The notes under the pieces: generated by a model | The model's database searches: none | Told to the model about the DNA's origin: nothing | Seen by the model: the letters and a program-made list of their open reading frames with translations, nothing else | Source of the DNA: Gemmobacter serpentinus | Lineage (GTDB): Bacteria > Pseudomonadota > Alphaproteobacteria > Rhodobacterales > Rhodobacteraceae | Length of the DNA stretch: 64,000 bases | Reading direction: 5' to 3' | Assembly: GCF_008973825.1 (NCBI RefSeq) | Contig: NZ_WCHR01000020.1 | Location: forward strand, 186,001 to 250,000 | Translations under genes and position numbers: made by a program | Shown here: piece after piece, positions 18,444 to 28,111 of the stretch | How the letters are laid out: the number at the start of each line of letters is the position of its first letter | Position numbering within the stretch: position 1 is the stretch's first letter

Positions 18444-19886
18444 ATGACCGCGTCTTATCCCGATACCCAGCTTTTCATTGACGGCCAATGGCGCCCCGGC
18501 AGCGGCGGGCGCACCATTCCGGTCATCGACCCCGCCACCTCGGAACGGATCGGCCATGTCGCCCGGGCCGAAATCGCCGATCTGGATGCGGCCCTGGCGG
18601 CCGCCGCCCGCGGCTTAACCGTCTGGGCCGCGACCGGCGTCATGGATCGCTATCGCATCATGCGCCGCGCCGCCGATCTGCTGCGCGAACGGGCGGCGAC
18701 CATTGCGGTGACAATGACCCAGGAACAGGGCAAGCCGGTGGCGGAATCGCAGGGCGAGATCATGGCCGGGGCCGATATCATCGACTGGTTCGCCGAAGAG
18801 GGCCGGCGCAGCTATGGCCAGATCATCCCCGCGCGCGTGCCCGGCGTCACCCAGATGACCCTGAAACTGCCGGTGGGGCCGGTTGCGGCCTTCACGCCGT
18901 GGAACTTTCCGATCAATCAGGCGGTGCGCAAGGTGTCGGCCGCGCTCGCCGCAGGCTGCTCGATCATCGTCAAGGCGCCCGAGGAAACCCCCGCCGCCCC
19001 GGCAGAACTGATCCGTGCCTTTGCCGATGCCGGGGTGCCTGCGGGCGTGGTGAACCTTGTCTATGGCAGCCCGGCCGAGATTTCGGAATATCTGATCCCG
19101 CATCCGGTGATCCGCAAGATCTCGTTCACCGGCTCCACCCCGGTGGGCAAGCATCTGGCCGGGCTGGCGGGCCTGCATATGAAGCGCGTGACGATGGAAC
19201 TGGGCGGCCATGCCCCGGTCATCGTCTGCGATGATGCCGATCTTGAAAAGGCCGTGCGGCTGATTGCGGGCAGCAAGCTGCGCAATGCCGGGCAGGTCTG
19301 CGTCTCTCCCACCCGCTTTCTGGTGCAGGAGGCGGCCTATACGCCCTTCCTCACCGGCTTTACCGCCGCGATGCAGGCAGCGCGGGTCGGCAACGGGTTG
19401 GAGGCGGGCGTGACCATCGGCCCGCTGGCCAATGACCGCCGGGTGATCGCACTCGAGGCGCTGGTGGCCGACGCGGTCGAGCAGGGTGCCAAACTGGTGA
19501 CCGGCGGCAAACGCATCGGCAATGTCGGCAATTTCTTCGAACCGACCGTGCTGGCCGAGGTGCCGCTGGCCGCGCGCATCATGCATGAGGAACCCTTTGG
19601 CCCTATCGCCATCGTGAACCGCTTTGGCAGCCTTGATGACGCGATTGCCGAGGCCAACCGCCTGCCCTTCGGCCTGGCCTCCTACGCCTTCACGACCTCG
19701 GCGCAGACCATTCAGCGCCTGGGGCAAGAGATCGACGCAGGCATGACGACGATCAACCATCTGGGTCTTGCCTTGCCAGAGGTCCCCTTTGGCGGCGTGC
19801 GCGATTCCGGCTATGGCACCGAAGGCGGGTCGGAGGCCATCGAGGCCTATCTGACCACGAAATTCGTGACCCATATGCCGGTGTAA
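18444..19886 (+). CDS. NAD(P)-dependent aldehyde dehydrogenase
   Basis: A 480-residue aldehyde dehydrogenase close to the succinate-semialdehyde/lactaldehyde group. Motifs: [19 protein letters not shown] (cofactor region), [11 protein letters not shown], the general base in MELGGHAP, the catalytic cysteine in [13 protein letters not shown], and [10 protein letters not shown]. The frame is open upstream, but the ATG at 18444, after an AGAGGA site, gives the conserved N-terminus [13 protein letters not shown]. It is the last gene of the transporter-IclR unit. It could oxidise an aldehyde released by the ThDP enzyme or the aldolase of the divergent operon; that coupling is inferred. Confidence 0.88.
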   Translation: MTASYPDTQLFIDGQWRPGSGGRTIPVIDPATSERIGHVARAEIADLDAALAAAARGLTVWAATGVMDRYRIMRRAADLLRERAATIAVTMTQEQGKPVAESQGEIMAGADIIDWFAEEGRRSYGQIIPARVPGVTQMTLKLPVGPVAAFTPWNFPINQAVRKVSAALAAGCSIIVKAPEETPAAPAELIRAFADAGVPAGVVNLVYGSPAEISEYLIPHPVIRKISFTGSTPVGKHLAGLAGLHMKRVTMELGGHAPVIVCDDADLEKAVRLIAGSKLRNAGQVCVSPTRFLVQEAAYTPFLTGFTAAMQAARVGNGLEAGVTIGPLANDRRVIALEALVADAVEQGAKLVTGGKRIGNVGNFFEPTVLAEVPLAARIMHEEPFGPIAIVNRFGSLDDAIAEANRLPFGLASYAFTTSAQTIQRLGQEIDAGMTTINHLGLALPEVPFGGVRDSGYGTEGGSEAIEAYLTTKFVTHMPV

Positions 19887-19954
19887 TCAGCCCCGGCGCG
19901 CCCTGCAGCGATGGTGCGGCCGAGGCCGGACCCTGGCAAGGACAGCCTCAGGCT

Positions 19955-19977
19955 GCGGCACCTCAAAGGGGTGCCGC
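19955..19977 (+). terminator. Hairpin after the aldehyde dehydrogenase gene
   Basis: An 8-bp perfect stem (19955-19962 with 19970-19977) with a 7-base loop lies about 70 bases after the stop codon. No T-run follows, so its role as a terminator is probable rather than certain. Confidence 0.45.
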
Positions 19978-20541
19978 GCCCCGATCCGCGGTGCAACGGC
20001 TGCCAGCGGCGGGGGCCGGGTTCAGCGCATTTGCCGCATCCCACAGCGCATCGGCCAAGATCGCCCATGCAGGCTGGCGCTTGTGAACCGGCACGGCAGC
20101 GCAGGGGCATCCGTCGCCGAAAGCCGGGCACCCCCAGAACACAGTGCCGCCCCCCTTTTTTTGCGGGATGGCATAATGGGTTGCGGGAGCCTCCCAATCC
20201 TCAGGCAGCAACAACCCGATCTTCATTCAGCCGCAGGCTGCTGCATCATCGTTGCGTGACGACCGGCCTGTCAGCGCAGGTGCAGCACACATGGTCCTAT
20301 CCTGTGCCCGCATCCGCTTCACGGCCCTGAACCTCGGCTGGGTCCGAAAACCCGACCTGCCGCCAAACATCGCCTGCACGGCACGGGTGAGGCGCGATGG
20401 AGGGCGCAGGAGATCACAACCGACTGGCGATGGACTTACACCCCCAAGATGGGCATAGGCAGCACCACACCCGCCCGGAAGCTGAAAATCGCTGCCTGAA
20501 GTCAATTTCTGCCCACCGTTAAAACGGGGAGGCTTCCCCAC
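19978..20541. other. Intergenic stretch without a convincing gene
   Basis: About 560 bases between two convergent units. Short open frames exist on both strands, for example an 87-codon frame at 19963-20226 on the minus strand starting MKIGLLLPEDWEAP. None has a ribosome site, a recognisable domain or an obvious reason to be translated. I see no RNA gene or repeat here. Confidence 0.4.
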
Positions 20542-22314
20542 CTATTCCTTGATCTGCGCAATCCTTGCGCCAAACGGGATCGTATCCCCGATTGCGGCAT
20601 GATGCACCAGCCTGCCGGAATGATGCGCCTCGACCCGGGTTTCCATCTTCATGGCTTCGATCACCGCGACAACCTCACCCGCCACGACCTGCGCGCCATC
20701 CTCGACAAGCCAATGGGTCAGCGTGCCCGAGACCGGGGCGGCGAGCGCCTGCGCATCCTCAACAGGGGCAATGGATTGTGCAGTATCTGCTGGGCGCCCC
20801 GGAAGGGTGCCCAGCAGATTGGCAGGCAGGCCAAGTGCGTGGCGTTTGCCGTCGATCTCGACCGTCAGCCGCAGCATCGCAGGGATCTCGGCAGGCGCCA
20901 CCCTTGGATGCGGTGGCACCGCTTCCGACAGGGCTTGGGCAAAATCGGTTTCGATCCAGCGGGTATGGACGCGGAAATCACCATCCAGTGCAAGGAAATC
21001 ACGCTGGTTCAGCACCGCCCTGTCGAAAGGCAGCACAGATGCCACGCCCTCGATGCGAAACTCATGCAGCGCACGGCGGGCGCGGGCCAGTGCCTCTTCG
21101 CGGGTCGCCCCCGTCACGATCAGCTTGGCCATCAGGGAATCGAAGCTGTCCGACACAACTGAACCGCTGACGACACCGCTATCGACGCGGATCCCCGGCC
21201 CGGACGGCATATCGAAGACAGTGACGGGGCCGGGAGTCGGCAAGAAGCCCCGCGCCGGATCTTCGGCATTGATACGGAATTCGATGGCATGGCCGCGCGG
21301 GGTGGGCACCGTCTCATCTGCCAGTTCCGCCCCTTGGGCGATGCGGATCATCGCGCGGACCAGATCGATGCCCGTGGTTTCCTCGGTCACCGGGTGTTCC
21401 ACCTGCAACCTCGTATTCACCTCCAGGAAGGAGAGGGTGCCGTCGGCGGACAAAAGAAATTCGACCGTGCCCGCACCGGAATAGCCCGCATGGGCACAGA
21501 TCCTGCGCGCAGAGCCGTGGATGCGGTCGCGCTGATCGGGCGTCAGGAAGGGCGCGGGGGCCTCTTCCACCAGTTTCTGGTTGCGGCGCTGCAACGTGCA
21601 ATCCCGCGTGCCCAGAACCTTGACCTTGCCGTGCTGATCCGCCAGCACCTGCGCCTCGACATGGCGGGGGCGATCCAGAAACTGCTCGATGAAGCATTCG
21701 CTGCGCCCAAAGGCCGTCTGCGCCTCGCGCGTGGCGCTTTCAAACAGCTCCTCCACCTCTTCCAGCCGCCAGGCGACCTTCATCCCGCGTCCACCACCGC
21801 CGAAGGCCGCCTTGATCGCGATGGGCAGACCATGTGCCTTCGCAAAGGCGAGCGCCTCCGCCGATGTCTCCACCGGCCCCGGCGTGCCCGCGACCAGCGG
21901 CGCGCCGACCTCTTCGGCAATGCGCCGCGCCTCGATCTTGTCGCCAAGCGCCGCGATCACCTTTGGGGCAGGGCCGATCCAGATCAGACCGGCATCCCAA
22001 ACCCCTTGCGCGAAATCGGCGCGTTCAGACAGAAAGCCGTAACCTGGATGAATGGCATCAGCGCCCGCAGACCGCGCGATGGCAATGATCTTTTTTGCAT
22101 CAAGATAGGTCTCGGCAGGCTTTTCGCCGCCCAGCGCATGGGCCTCATCGGCCATGCGGACAAACAGCGAGTCCCGATCACTGTCGGCATATATCGCGAC
22201 AGAGACGATGCCCTCGTCGCGGCAGGCACGGATCACCCGAACGGCGATTTCCCCCCGATTGGCGATGAGAAGACGCTTGATGGGCCGAATGGGGGCACCG
22301 GAAAAAAGGGTCAT
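20542..22314 (-). CDS. Biotin carboxylase fused to a biotin carrier domain
   Basis: A 590-residue protein joining a biotin carboxylase (residues about 10-460) to a biotinyl carrier domain (about 515-588). The carboxylase part shows [28 protein letters not shown], the ATP-grasp loop [13 protein letters not shown] and [16 protein letters not shown]. The carrier has the biotinylated lysine in VIEAMKMET. The start overlaps the stop of the upstream carboxyltransferase-like gene (ATGA), so the two act together. With that partner it has the full domain set of urea carboxylase, but split over two polypeptides and without an allophanate hydrolase domain. A carboxylase for an amide- or lactam-like substrate is plausible. 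Confidence 0.88.
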   Translation of the reverse strand: MTLFSGAPIRPIKRLLIANRGEIAVRVIRACRDEGIVSVAIYADSDRDSLFVRMADEAHALGGEKPAETYLDAKKIIAIARSAGADAIHPGYGFLSERADFAQGVWDAGLIWIGPAPKVIAALGDKIEARRIAEEVGAPLVAGTPGPVETSAEALAFAKAHGLPIAIKAAFGGGGRGMKVAWRLEEVEELFESATREAQTAFGRSECFIEQFLDRPRHVEAQVLADQHGKVKVLGTRDCTLQRRNQKLVEEAPAPFLTPDQRDRIHGSARRICAHAGYSGAGTVEFLLSADGTLSFLEVNTRLQVEHPVTEETTGIDLVRAMIRIAQGAELADETVPTPRGHAIEFRINAEDPARGFLPTPGPVTVFDMPSGPGIRVDSGVVSGSVVSDSFDSLMAKLIVTGATREEALARARRALHEFRIEGVASVLPFDRAVLNQRDFLALDGDFRVHTRWIETDFAQALSEAVPPHPRVAPAEIPAMLRLTVEIDGKRHALGLPANLLGTLPGRPADTAQSIAPVEDAQALAAPVSGTLTHWLVEDGAQVVAGEVVAVIEAMKMETRVEAHHSGRLVHHAAIGDTIPFGARIAQIKE

Positions 22315-23912
22315 GTCAGCTCCGCCAATGTGAAAGGGGCAAAGGGGGCAAGCGCGGTGAAACGAATGCGCGCGCCAGGCGGGATCTGCCCGGCAAGGGC
22401 AAGTGCGGAGGGGTGCAGCGTCGCAATGACCGGATAGCCGCCGGTCAGCGGATGGTCGGCCAGAAACAGCACCGGCTGACCGGAATGGGGCACCTGAATG
22501 GCCCCGTATTCGGTGCCCTCGGACGGCAATTCCCTTGCGTCACCCCGAAGCAAGGGCTGATCGCCCTGCAGCCGGATACCAACCCGCGAGCTTTGCGGGG
22601 TGACCAGCCAGTGTTGCGTCAGAAAAAGCTGGACGAGATCGGGCGAGAACCAATCCGTCCGCGGCCCGAGAGTTACCGGCAGTTCGACCAGATCACCGGG
22701 GCGGGGCAATGCTGGCTGGTGTTCGGCCATACCGACCGCGCAGGCGGGGCGTTTCGCGGCCTCCAGCACGGCCCCGGATGCGACCGGCGCAGGGCCGACA
22801 AAAGCCAGCATGTCCGTCGCGCAGGATCCAAGCACGGGTGCCACGGCATAGCCTCCGCGCAGCGCAAGGTAGCTGCGCATCCCCGCCTTGGGCGGGTCAA
22901 TGGTCATCAGATCACCGGGGTCAAGGCAAAAGGCGCTGCCCGCTGCGATCTGCTGCCCCGGAATACGGACGGTGGCCGCGCCGGTCAGCGCCAGCGTGAT
23001 CGGCGCATCGGCACGCAGTCGCACCGGGCCAAGGGTGATTTCCAACGCGGCTGCATTCGCGGGGTTGCCAACGGCACGATTGGCACGCCGCAGCGCCGGC
23101 AAATCCATGGCGCCTGAGACCGATACCCCCTGCCCTGCCTGACCGATGCGCCCTTCATCCTGAAACAGAAGCGGAAAGGGGGTGGAGATGACGGTCAAGG
23201 CCGGACTGGGCGGTGAACCGGCTGCGACGGCCCCCGCCGCGGGAGCCTGCGGGCAGGGTGTTGATCGCGCCATATGCCTTGGCCCCACTTCGCCCCCGGC
23301 CTTGACAAAGCGCACGCGCATTCCGGGTTGCAACAGGGCGGGCGGGTCGCGGGCGAGATCCCACATCAGAAGGTCCGTTGTGCCGATCAGCTGCCAGCCG
23401 CCCGGGCTGTCCTTGGGATAGATGCCACTAAACTCCGCCGCAAGCGCGACCGCCCCTGCCGGAATGCGGCTGCGCGGCGTCGCGCGGCGCGGCAGATTGA
23501 AACGCGGGTCATTGCCGGAAAGATAGGCAAAGCCGGGCGCAAAGCCGCAAAAGGCCACTTGCCAGATGGCGGCCTGATGGGCGGCAATCACCTCGGCCAC
23601 GCTCAGCCCCATATGCTGTGCGACATCGGCAAGGTCTTCGCCGCCATAAACAACCGGAACCTCGACCGGCTCGGCAGCCGCCTCGACCCGCGCGACCGCT
23701 GCGGTTTGACGGCGCTGCGCGATCTGCTGCGCAAGCGCCGCATCGACCGGCACATCCTGCGCGGTGCGGATCATCAGCGTGCGGGCCGCCGGGATGATCT
23801 CTGCAATCCCCCCCACCGGATCCGCGACCAACGCGTCATGCAGCGCAAGCGTCGCAGCAAGGTCCGGAAGTTCAATCAGGACAGTGTGGGGGCCAACCGG
23901 CAGGAAACGCAT
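22311..23912 (-). CDS. PxpB-PxpC (KipI-KipA) fusion, carboxyltransferase-like
   Basis: A 533-residue fusion of two domains usually encoded as separate 5-oxoprolinase subunits B and C, also known as the two carboxyltransferase domains of urea carboxylase. Residues about 1-210 are KipI/AHS1-like ([50 protein letters not shown]). Residues about 240-530 are KipA/AHS2-like ([62 protein letters not shown]). No PxpA (LamB) gene is next to it, which argues against a complete 5-oxoprolinase here. Overlap with the biotin carboxylase gene suggests a shared enzyme. Confidence 0.88.
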   Translation of the reverse strand: MRFLPVGPHTVLIELPDLAATLALHDALVADPVGGIAEIIPAARTLMIRTAQDVPVDAALAQQIAQRRQTAAVARVEAAAEPVEVPVVYGGEDLADVAQHMGLSVAEVIAAHQAAIWQVAFCGFAPGFAYLSGNDPRFNLPRRATPRSRIPAGAVALAAEFSGIYPKDSPGGWQLIGTTDLLMWDLARDPPALLQPGMRVRFVKAGGEVGPRHMARSTPCPQAPAAGAVAAGSPPSPALTVISTPFPLLFQDEGRIGQAGQGVSVSGAMDLPALRRANRAVGNPANAAALEITLGPVRLRADAPITLALTGAATVRIPGQQIAAGSAFCLDPGDLMTIDPPKAGMRSYLALRGGYAVAPVLGSCATDMLAFVGPAPVASGAVLEAAKRPACAVGMAEHQPALPRPGDLVELPVTLGPRTDWFSPDLVQLFLTQHWLVTPQSSRVGIRLQGDQPLLRGDARELPSEGTEYGAIQVPHSGQPVLFLADHPLTGGYPVIATLHPSALALAGQIPPGARIRFTALAPFAPFTLAELT

Positions 23913-24002
23913 GAATCAATCTGCCAATGAGTGTCTGGGGCATCTGTTACGCAGATGTAGCCGGGTGCGCGCGCGATGGCAAAAGCTCGCTGCGATTGCG
24001 TG

Positions 24003-24042
24003 ATGCCCAGATGCCCAGATGCCCAGATGCCCAGATGCCCAG
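24003..24042. repeat. Five tandem copies of an 8-bp unit (atgcccag)
   Basis: Five perfect head-to-tail copies of the octamer atgcccag fill 24003-24042 in the 205-bp gap between two divergent genes, about 75 bases before the ATG of the small monooxygenase. Perfect short tandem repeats in promoter regions are prone to slipped-strand changes in copy number. One octamer step would alter promoter spacing by 8 bp. Confidence 0.9.
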
Positions 24043-24117
24043 ACATCTGAACAGGCGCGAGGGGCTTGCCATATCGCCCCCGGCGTGAAATCCAAGGATA
24101 TCCAGTGGAGAAGCGCA

Positions 24118-24414
24118 ATGTCGGATCTCGTCTATGTCTTCGCGCATGTGCAGGCGCGGCCCGGCCACGAGGATCGGCTGCGGGACGCTTTGCTGAAGCT
24201 GGTCACCGTGACGGAGGCAGAGCCGGGTTTCCTGCGCTACGACCTGCATCAAGACTGCGCGAACCCCGGCCATTTCGCCTTTTACGAAATCTGGCAGGAT
24301 CAGGCATCGCTGGATATACATGCGGTGACCGATGCCATGCGCGCCCATCAGGCGCTGACCGCCGACTGGATCGAAAGCGTGACGGTCCAGACCTTCCGGA
24401 AACTCAACGGCTGA
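24118..24414 (+). CDS. Antibiotic biosynthesis monooxygenase (ABM)-domain protein
   Basis: A 98-residue single-domain ABM protein of the YgiN/quinol monooxygenase type. Characteristic blocks are VYVFAHVQARPGHEDRLRDALL, TEAEPGFLRYDLHQD and FAFYEIWQDQASLDIHAVTDAMRAH. Such proteins form ferredoxin-like dimers that oxidise quinols or polyketides without a metal or flavin, or act as small binding proteins. The frame extends upstream through the octamer repeat, but the ATG at 24118 has GGAG in front and gives the canonical N-terminus. It stands alone, divergent from the PxpBC-like gene. The physiological substrate is unknown. Confidence 0.85.
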   Translation: MSDLVYVFAHVQARPGHEDRLRDALLKLVTVTEAEPGFLRYDLHQDCANPGHFAFYEIWQDQASLDIHAVTDAMRAHQALTADWIESVTVQTFRKLNG

Positions 24415-24697
24415 TCCGTTCGCGCAAAGACAAGGTTTCTCGCAAGCCTTTGGCGATGACTTTTGCGCTCTCGGGTGGTGAAGACACGGAGTATTGGCGG
24501 GCCTTGATGGCCTGCGCGGCTGACAGGGCCGCGCCTGAGGGCGCGACCGCGCCATGCCCCGCCCCACCGTCGCAAGTGCCGAGACCGCATTCCAGATCTT
24601 CGGCATCGCGAGAAGCCTTCCGGTAGCCGCTGCAATTGCCGGGCCTTCCCGCCAAGGTCGCGACACTCGGGTTGGGGATCTCTTCCCCTTCGTGCTT

Positions 24698-25930
24698 TCA
24701 GAAGAACCCGAGCTTGGGCAGCGCCACGCCATTCAGGCGAAGATTGCCAAGCGCATGGGCCTTGTAGCTGGCCGGGTTATGGCTGGAGATCGTGCGGATA
24801 TTGCGCCAATGCCGGTCCAGATTCTTTTCGCGCAGCGTCGAAGACGCCCCGGCCAGATCGAACACCGCCGTGCCCGCGGCATGGGCGATGCGGTCCACCA
24901 CGATCTTGGCCTTGGCGGCCGCGGCCGCCGCCGTTTGGGCGGCATGGTCCTGATCCTCGGGCGGGGCATTTTCTGCAATCGCGCGCGCCGCCTGATCCAT
25001 CACATGGGCTGCTGCCAGCACGGCAGCCCGCGCACCAAAGGCCGCCGCATCGCGCTCGCCCAGTTCCTGCAGCAAGATCGGATCATCGCCGGGCCGTTCC
25101 GCCGGGGCGAAGTAAAAGCTGCGCTTGCGCCCGCCAAGCAAGGTCGCCGCGTCGCGGGCAATGCTGTCGACGATCCCTGCGATCACAGCCGTCAGCACCA
25201 GTTGCGCCATGGTGGAGGAAAAGGGCGTGGCCTCTGCTGCCAAGGCATTGGCGGGGATGATCTCATCGGCCTCGATCCGCACATCATGAAAGACCGTGGT
25301 TCCGGTGCCGGTCAGGCGTTGGCCCATCCCGGTCCAGTCATCAATGATTTCAACACCTGCACGGTCGGCAGGGATCAGCGCGCTGGTATTGCTGCCATCC
25401 TCGAACGAGCCGCTGACCAGGATCCAATCGGCATAGAGCACGCCCGTCGAATAGAACTTGCGCCCCGACAGGCGAAAGTGATCGCCCTCACGCCGGAAGA
25501 TCGACGAAAACGACGAGGCCCCGCCGGTCTGCGCCCGGTCCAATTCCGTTGCGGCAAGGGCCAGCAGGTCACCCGCCGCCAGCCGCCTGCGCAGCGCGAG
25601 AAGGGGCGGATGACCGGTCGGTGGCAGAGCCAGCCGCTCACCCAGCATCAGATGGTTGCGCCAGATATGGGCGATGTTCGGGTCTGCCTCGGCCAGGTCG
25701 GTCACTTCGGCCAGCACCTCGGCAATCGAAGCTCCAGCCCCGCCAATTTCAGGTGGCAGCCGCCGCGCCCCAAAGCGCCACGCCTTCATCTCGGCGATTT
25801 CGGCATGGGGCAGCAGGCGGTTGGCGTCGCGCGCGCTGGCCCCCTCGCGCAGACGATCCAGAAAGGCGTGTGGCAAGGGCGCGGGCGGGGTCAGGCCATC
25901 GGCAACGGGGGGCGGTTCGATCAGGGACAT
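24698..25930 (-). CDS. Acyl-CoA dehydrogenase-fold monooxygenase, SfnB/DszC-like
   Basis: A 410-residue flavoprotein with the acyl-CoA dehydrogenase fold. The region LSGRKFYSTGVLYADWILVSG and the C-terminal HWRNIRTISSHNP are characteristic of the DszC/SfnB branch rather than fatty-acid dehydrogenases. These enzymes take reduced flavin from a separate reductase and oxygenate sulfur compounds, or are associated with sulfone/sulfonate scavenging (SfnB). A flavin reductase is encoded at 27638, but in another transcription unit. The gene is flanked by gaps of about 280 and 530 bp, so it is probably monocistronic. The substrate is inferred only at the class level. Confidence 0.8.
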   Translation of the reverse strand: MSLIEPPPVADGLTPPAPLPHAFLDRLREGASARDANRLLPHAEIAEMKAWRFGARRLPPEIGGAGASIAEVLAEVTDLAEADPNIAHIWRNHLMLGERLALPPTGHPPLLALRRRLAAGDLLALAATELDRAQTGGASSFSSIFRREGDHFRLSGRKFYSTGVLYADWILVSGSFEDGSNTSALIPADRAGVEIIDDWTGMGQRLTGTGTTVFHDVRIEADEIIPANALAAEATPFSSTMAQLVLTAVIAGIVDSIARDAATLLGGRKRSFYFAPAERPGDDPILLQELGERDAAAFGARAAVLAAAHVMDQAARAIAENAPPEDQDHAAQTAAAAAAKAKIVVDRIAHAAGTAVFDLAGASSTLREKNLDRHWRNIRTISSHNPASYKAHALGNLRLNGVALPKLGFF

Positions 25931-26463
25931 GGGCGTGCCAGGAAATAGGGTCTGGCCGGAAAAAGGCCGGACGACGGAGCGGAACCCGGCAAAAGCTGCC
26001 GGAATGACGATCGACCCGAAGGCCGATATTCGTCAGAGGCTAGCCCGCGCCCGCGCCATCAGCCATTCCAAAGGCGGCTTTCGAAAGGGTTACGCTGTGC
26101 TGCCACACCAGTGCCCTACGATGATTTGCTTCTCCGCTGTCGTGCGGACCGCTGTTGCCCCCCGGCGCAGCCCGGTGATTGGCCAATCCGCACTCCGCCA
26201 CAGACCGTGACACCGATGTTCAGCACGATCTTCAACGCGAAACCCGGCAGATCATCGCCCAAGCGCGCTGCACCTGATCGCGGCACGGTCCGTGCGGGAT
26301 CACCCGACATCGACGGGATGGCGGCCCTTGCTGAGCCAACTGACCGCCCGAAGTATCCTGGGGATGGTGGCGTCCTGCGGCCTTTCGGCAGGTTGCGGCG
26401 GCCCGCGCTTTCAGCGGGCGACGGCAGCAAGGGCAGCCGTCGCCAGGGCATTGCCATTTGGCC
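25931..26463. other. Intergenic stretch upstream of the SfnB-like gene
   Basis: A 533-base gap between the end of ohr and the start of the SfnB-like gene, both on the minus strand. Apart from the hairpin near the ohr end (26417-26444) I see only short overlapping frames without domain signal. The promoter of the SfnB-like gene should lie near its low-coordinate end, but I found no convincing boxes. Confidence 0.4.
26417..26444 (-). terminator. Hairpin downstream of ohr
   Basis: A perfect 9-bp stem (26417-26425 with 26436-26444) with a 10-base loop lies 20 bases after the ohr stop. A second smaller GC-rich hairpin (26401-26419) adjoins it. There is no clear T-run on the minus strand. Confidence 0.5.
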
Positions 26464-26889
26464 TCAGATCAGGGTCAGCCCGACCGCGACATTGTTGCGC
26501 GTGGCATTGGAATAGGGACAGGTCTGATGAGCCGCCTCGACCAGCGGCTGCGCCACATCGCGCGCGATGCCCGGCAGGCTGATTTCCAGATCCGCGGTAA
26601 TCCCGAAGCCGCCCTCGCTGCGCGGGCCGATGCCGACACTGGCGGTGATTGCAGCCTCGGCGGGCAGCTTCACCTTGTGCTGCGAGGCCACCAGCTTCAG
26701 CGCCCCCAGAAAGCAGGCGGCATAGCCGGCGGCGAAAAGCTGTTCGGGGTTGGTCCCTTCCCCGCCTGCACCACCCAATTCCTTGGGCGTCGACAGCGCG
26801 ACTTCAAGGCGGCCGTCCTCGCTGCGGGCCTGACCTTCGCGCCCCCCGGTTGCGGTGGCTTTGGTGCGATAGAGAACCTGAACAGACAT
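26464..26889 (-). CDS. ohr: Organic hydroperoxide resistance protein
   Basis: A 141-residue thiol peroxidase of the Ohr/OsmC family. It begins [18 protein letters not shown] and contains the first active cysteine in [12 protein letters not shown] (about residue 59) and the second in [13 protein letters not shown] (about residue 123), together with the [12 protein letters not shown] block that distinguishes Ohr. It reduces fatty-acid and other organic hydroperoxides in the cytoplasm, usually re-reduced by lipoylated proteins. A GGAAG site precedes the ATG. It is divergent from the MarR-type regulator gene, the standard ohr-ohrR arrangement. Confidence 0.95.
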   Translation of the reverse strand: MSVQVLYRTKATATGGREGQARSEDGRLEVALSTPKELGGAGGEGTNPEQLFAAGYAACFLGALKLVASQHKVKLPAEAAITASVGIGPRSEGGFGITADLEISLPGIARDVAQPLVEAAHQTCPYSNATRNNVAVGLTLI

Positions 26890-26908
26890 GGTGATCTTCC
26901 TTTTGTAT

Positions 26909-27001
26909 CTCGATAATGATTATTGCGATAATTTCCTTTAGACCATCCAGACCGCCCCGTCCAGCATTTTTATTGTCGCGATAATGAATTTCGTGATAAT
27001 A
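26909..27001. promoter_or_regulatory. Likely OhrR operators between ohr and ohrR
   Basis: The AT-rich divergent gap contains two clusters of gataat repeats. One (26909-26932) includes the near-palindrome cgataatgattattg; the other (26976-27001) includes cgataatgaatt followed by a second gataat. Each flanks one of the two start codons, as expected for OhrR boxes controlling both genes. Exact box limits are my estimate. Confidence 0.6.
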
Positions 27002-27008
27002 CCCTCTC

Positions 27009-27446
27009 ATGACCCATGACCTGCCCCTTGAGAACCAACTGTGCTTCTCGCTCTATGCGACCTCGATGGCGATCAATCGCCTTTACAAGCCGCTGCTGGA
27101 CCAGCTGGGCATCACCTACCCGCAATATCTGGTGCTGAGCGTGTTGTGGGAGGCGGATGGCAAGGGCATCGGCGCCATTGCCACACGGCTGGATCTGGAG
27201 CCAAGCACCATCACGCCGCTGGTCAAACGCCTGGAGACCGCAGGCCTGGTCACGCGCAGCAGACGTCAGGACGACGAGCGCGGCGTTGCGGTCACCCTGA
27301 CTGCGCGCGGGCGTGATCTGAAATCACAAAGCCGCTGTCTGGGTGAGGCACTGTTCGCCAAGGCGGGGATGACCCCGGCAGAGCTGACCAACCTGAACCA
27401 GACGCTGCGCGCGCTTTACGCAACCCTGACCGGCAAGGCAGACTAA
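27009..27446 (+). CDS. ohrR: MarR-family peroxide-sensing regulator
   Basis: A 145-residue MarR-type repressor. The sensing cysteine lies in LENQLCFSLYATS near residue 14, as in OhrR proteins, where its oxidation by organic hydroperoxide releases DNA. The winged helix reads GIGAIATRLDLEPSTITPLVKRLETAGLVTRSR with the basic wing DDERGVAVTLTARG. A second cysteine (SQSRCLGEAL) could form the resolving disulfide of the two-Cys class. It is divergent from ohr across about 120 bp that hold repeated gataat motifs. No clear Shine-Dalgarno precedes the ATG, so the mRNA leader may be very short. Confidence 0.93.
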   Translation: MTHDLPLENQLCFSLYATSMAINRLYKPLLDQLGITYPQYLVLSVLWEADGKGIGAIATRLDLEPSTITPLVKRLETAGLVTRSRRQDDERGVAVTLTARGRDLKSQSRCLGEALFAKAGMTPAELTNLNQTLRALYATLTGKAD

Positions 27447-27637
27447 GCGCGCCCGGCGCATTTGCCCGTCAGCTTTGTCCCGTCAGTATCGCGCGAAGGC
27501 AGGGGCCTGTCTCTCTGCCCTTCAACGCATCGCTGACCCCGTCTGCACCTTCGCCCAGGTCACCCGGCAATCGCCATGGGCAAGCTGCCAGAACCCCGCG
27601 AATGGATGCCCGCCGTGGCCAATCCATAGCCTTCCAT

Positions 27638-28111
27638 TCAGCTTGGCAGCCGATGGAACTTGCCGCTGCAAAACAACAGGGGCGCAGCATCGGGTCGGCG
27701 CGAAAGCCCCGTAACCCGGCCAATGAACAAGGTGTGGTCGCCCGCTTCGACCTCCTGCGCCACTTCGGTCAGAAAGACGGCAGCCGCGCCGGGCACAACC
27801 GGCAGACCGTCGCGCTGTTCCAGCACACCGACCATTTCGGGATTGTGCCGCCCGGCAAAGTGCCAGGCCAGCGCCTCCATATCCTCTGCCAGAACATTGA
27901 CCGCATAGCGCCCCGAGGCCCGGATCCGGCCCAGCATCCGCGCGTTTCGATCCAGTGAGATCGAGATCAGCGGCGGATCGAGCGAGACCGACATGAAGGC
28001 ATTGGCGGTCATGCCATGATCGCCTTCGTCCGAATTGGTGGTGATGACAGTGACGCCGGTGGCGAAACTCCCACAGGCATCGCGCATCGCGCGGCTGTCG
28101 AAATCAGTCAT
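27638..28111 (-). CDS. Flavin reductase domain protein (HpaC/GraA-like)
   Basis: A 157-residue NAD(P)H:flavin oxidoreductase of the HpaC family. It starts MTDFDSRAMRDACGSFATGVTVITT and has the FMN/FAD-binding block GMTANAFMSVSLDPPLISISLDR, YAVNVLAEDM and the C-terminal GDHTLFIGRV. It would supply reduced flavin to the HpaB-like hydroxylase encoded 700 bp upstream in the same operon. The ATG at 28111 overlaps the stop of the FAD synthetase gene by 8 bp. A second in-frame ATG four codons upstream is possible but gives a less usual N-terminus. Confidence 0.88.
   Translation of the reverse strand: MTDFDSRAMRDACGSFATGVTVITTNSDEGDHGMTANAFMSVSLDPPLISISLDRNARMLGRIRASGRYAVNVLAEDMEALAWHFAGRHNPEMVGVLEQRDGLPVVPGAAAVFLTEVAQEVEAGDHTLFIGRVTGLSRRPDAAPLLFCSGKFHRLPS

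Noticed and set aside
19963-20226. Possible 87-residue minus-strand protein (MKIGLLLPEDWEAP start)
   Set aside because: No ribosome site, no recognised family, and it overlaps a hairpin after the aldehyde dehydrogenase gene. Kept only as a note in the intergenic entry.
24003-24042. CRISPR-like repeat
   Set aside because: Units are only 8 bp with no spacers, and no cas genes are nearby; it is a simple tandem repeat.
23947-24732. Minus-strand 261-codon frame through the octamer repeat
   Set aside because: It covers the ABM gene antisense and the repeat encodes a low-complexity GIWASGHL stretch; there is no ribosome site or domain.
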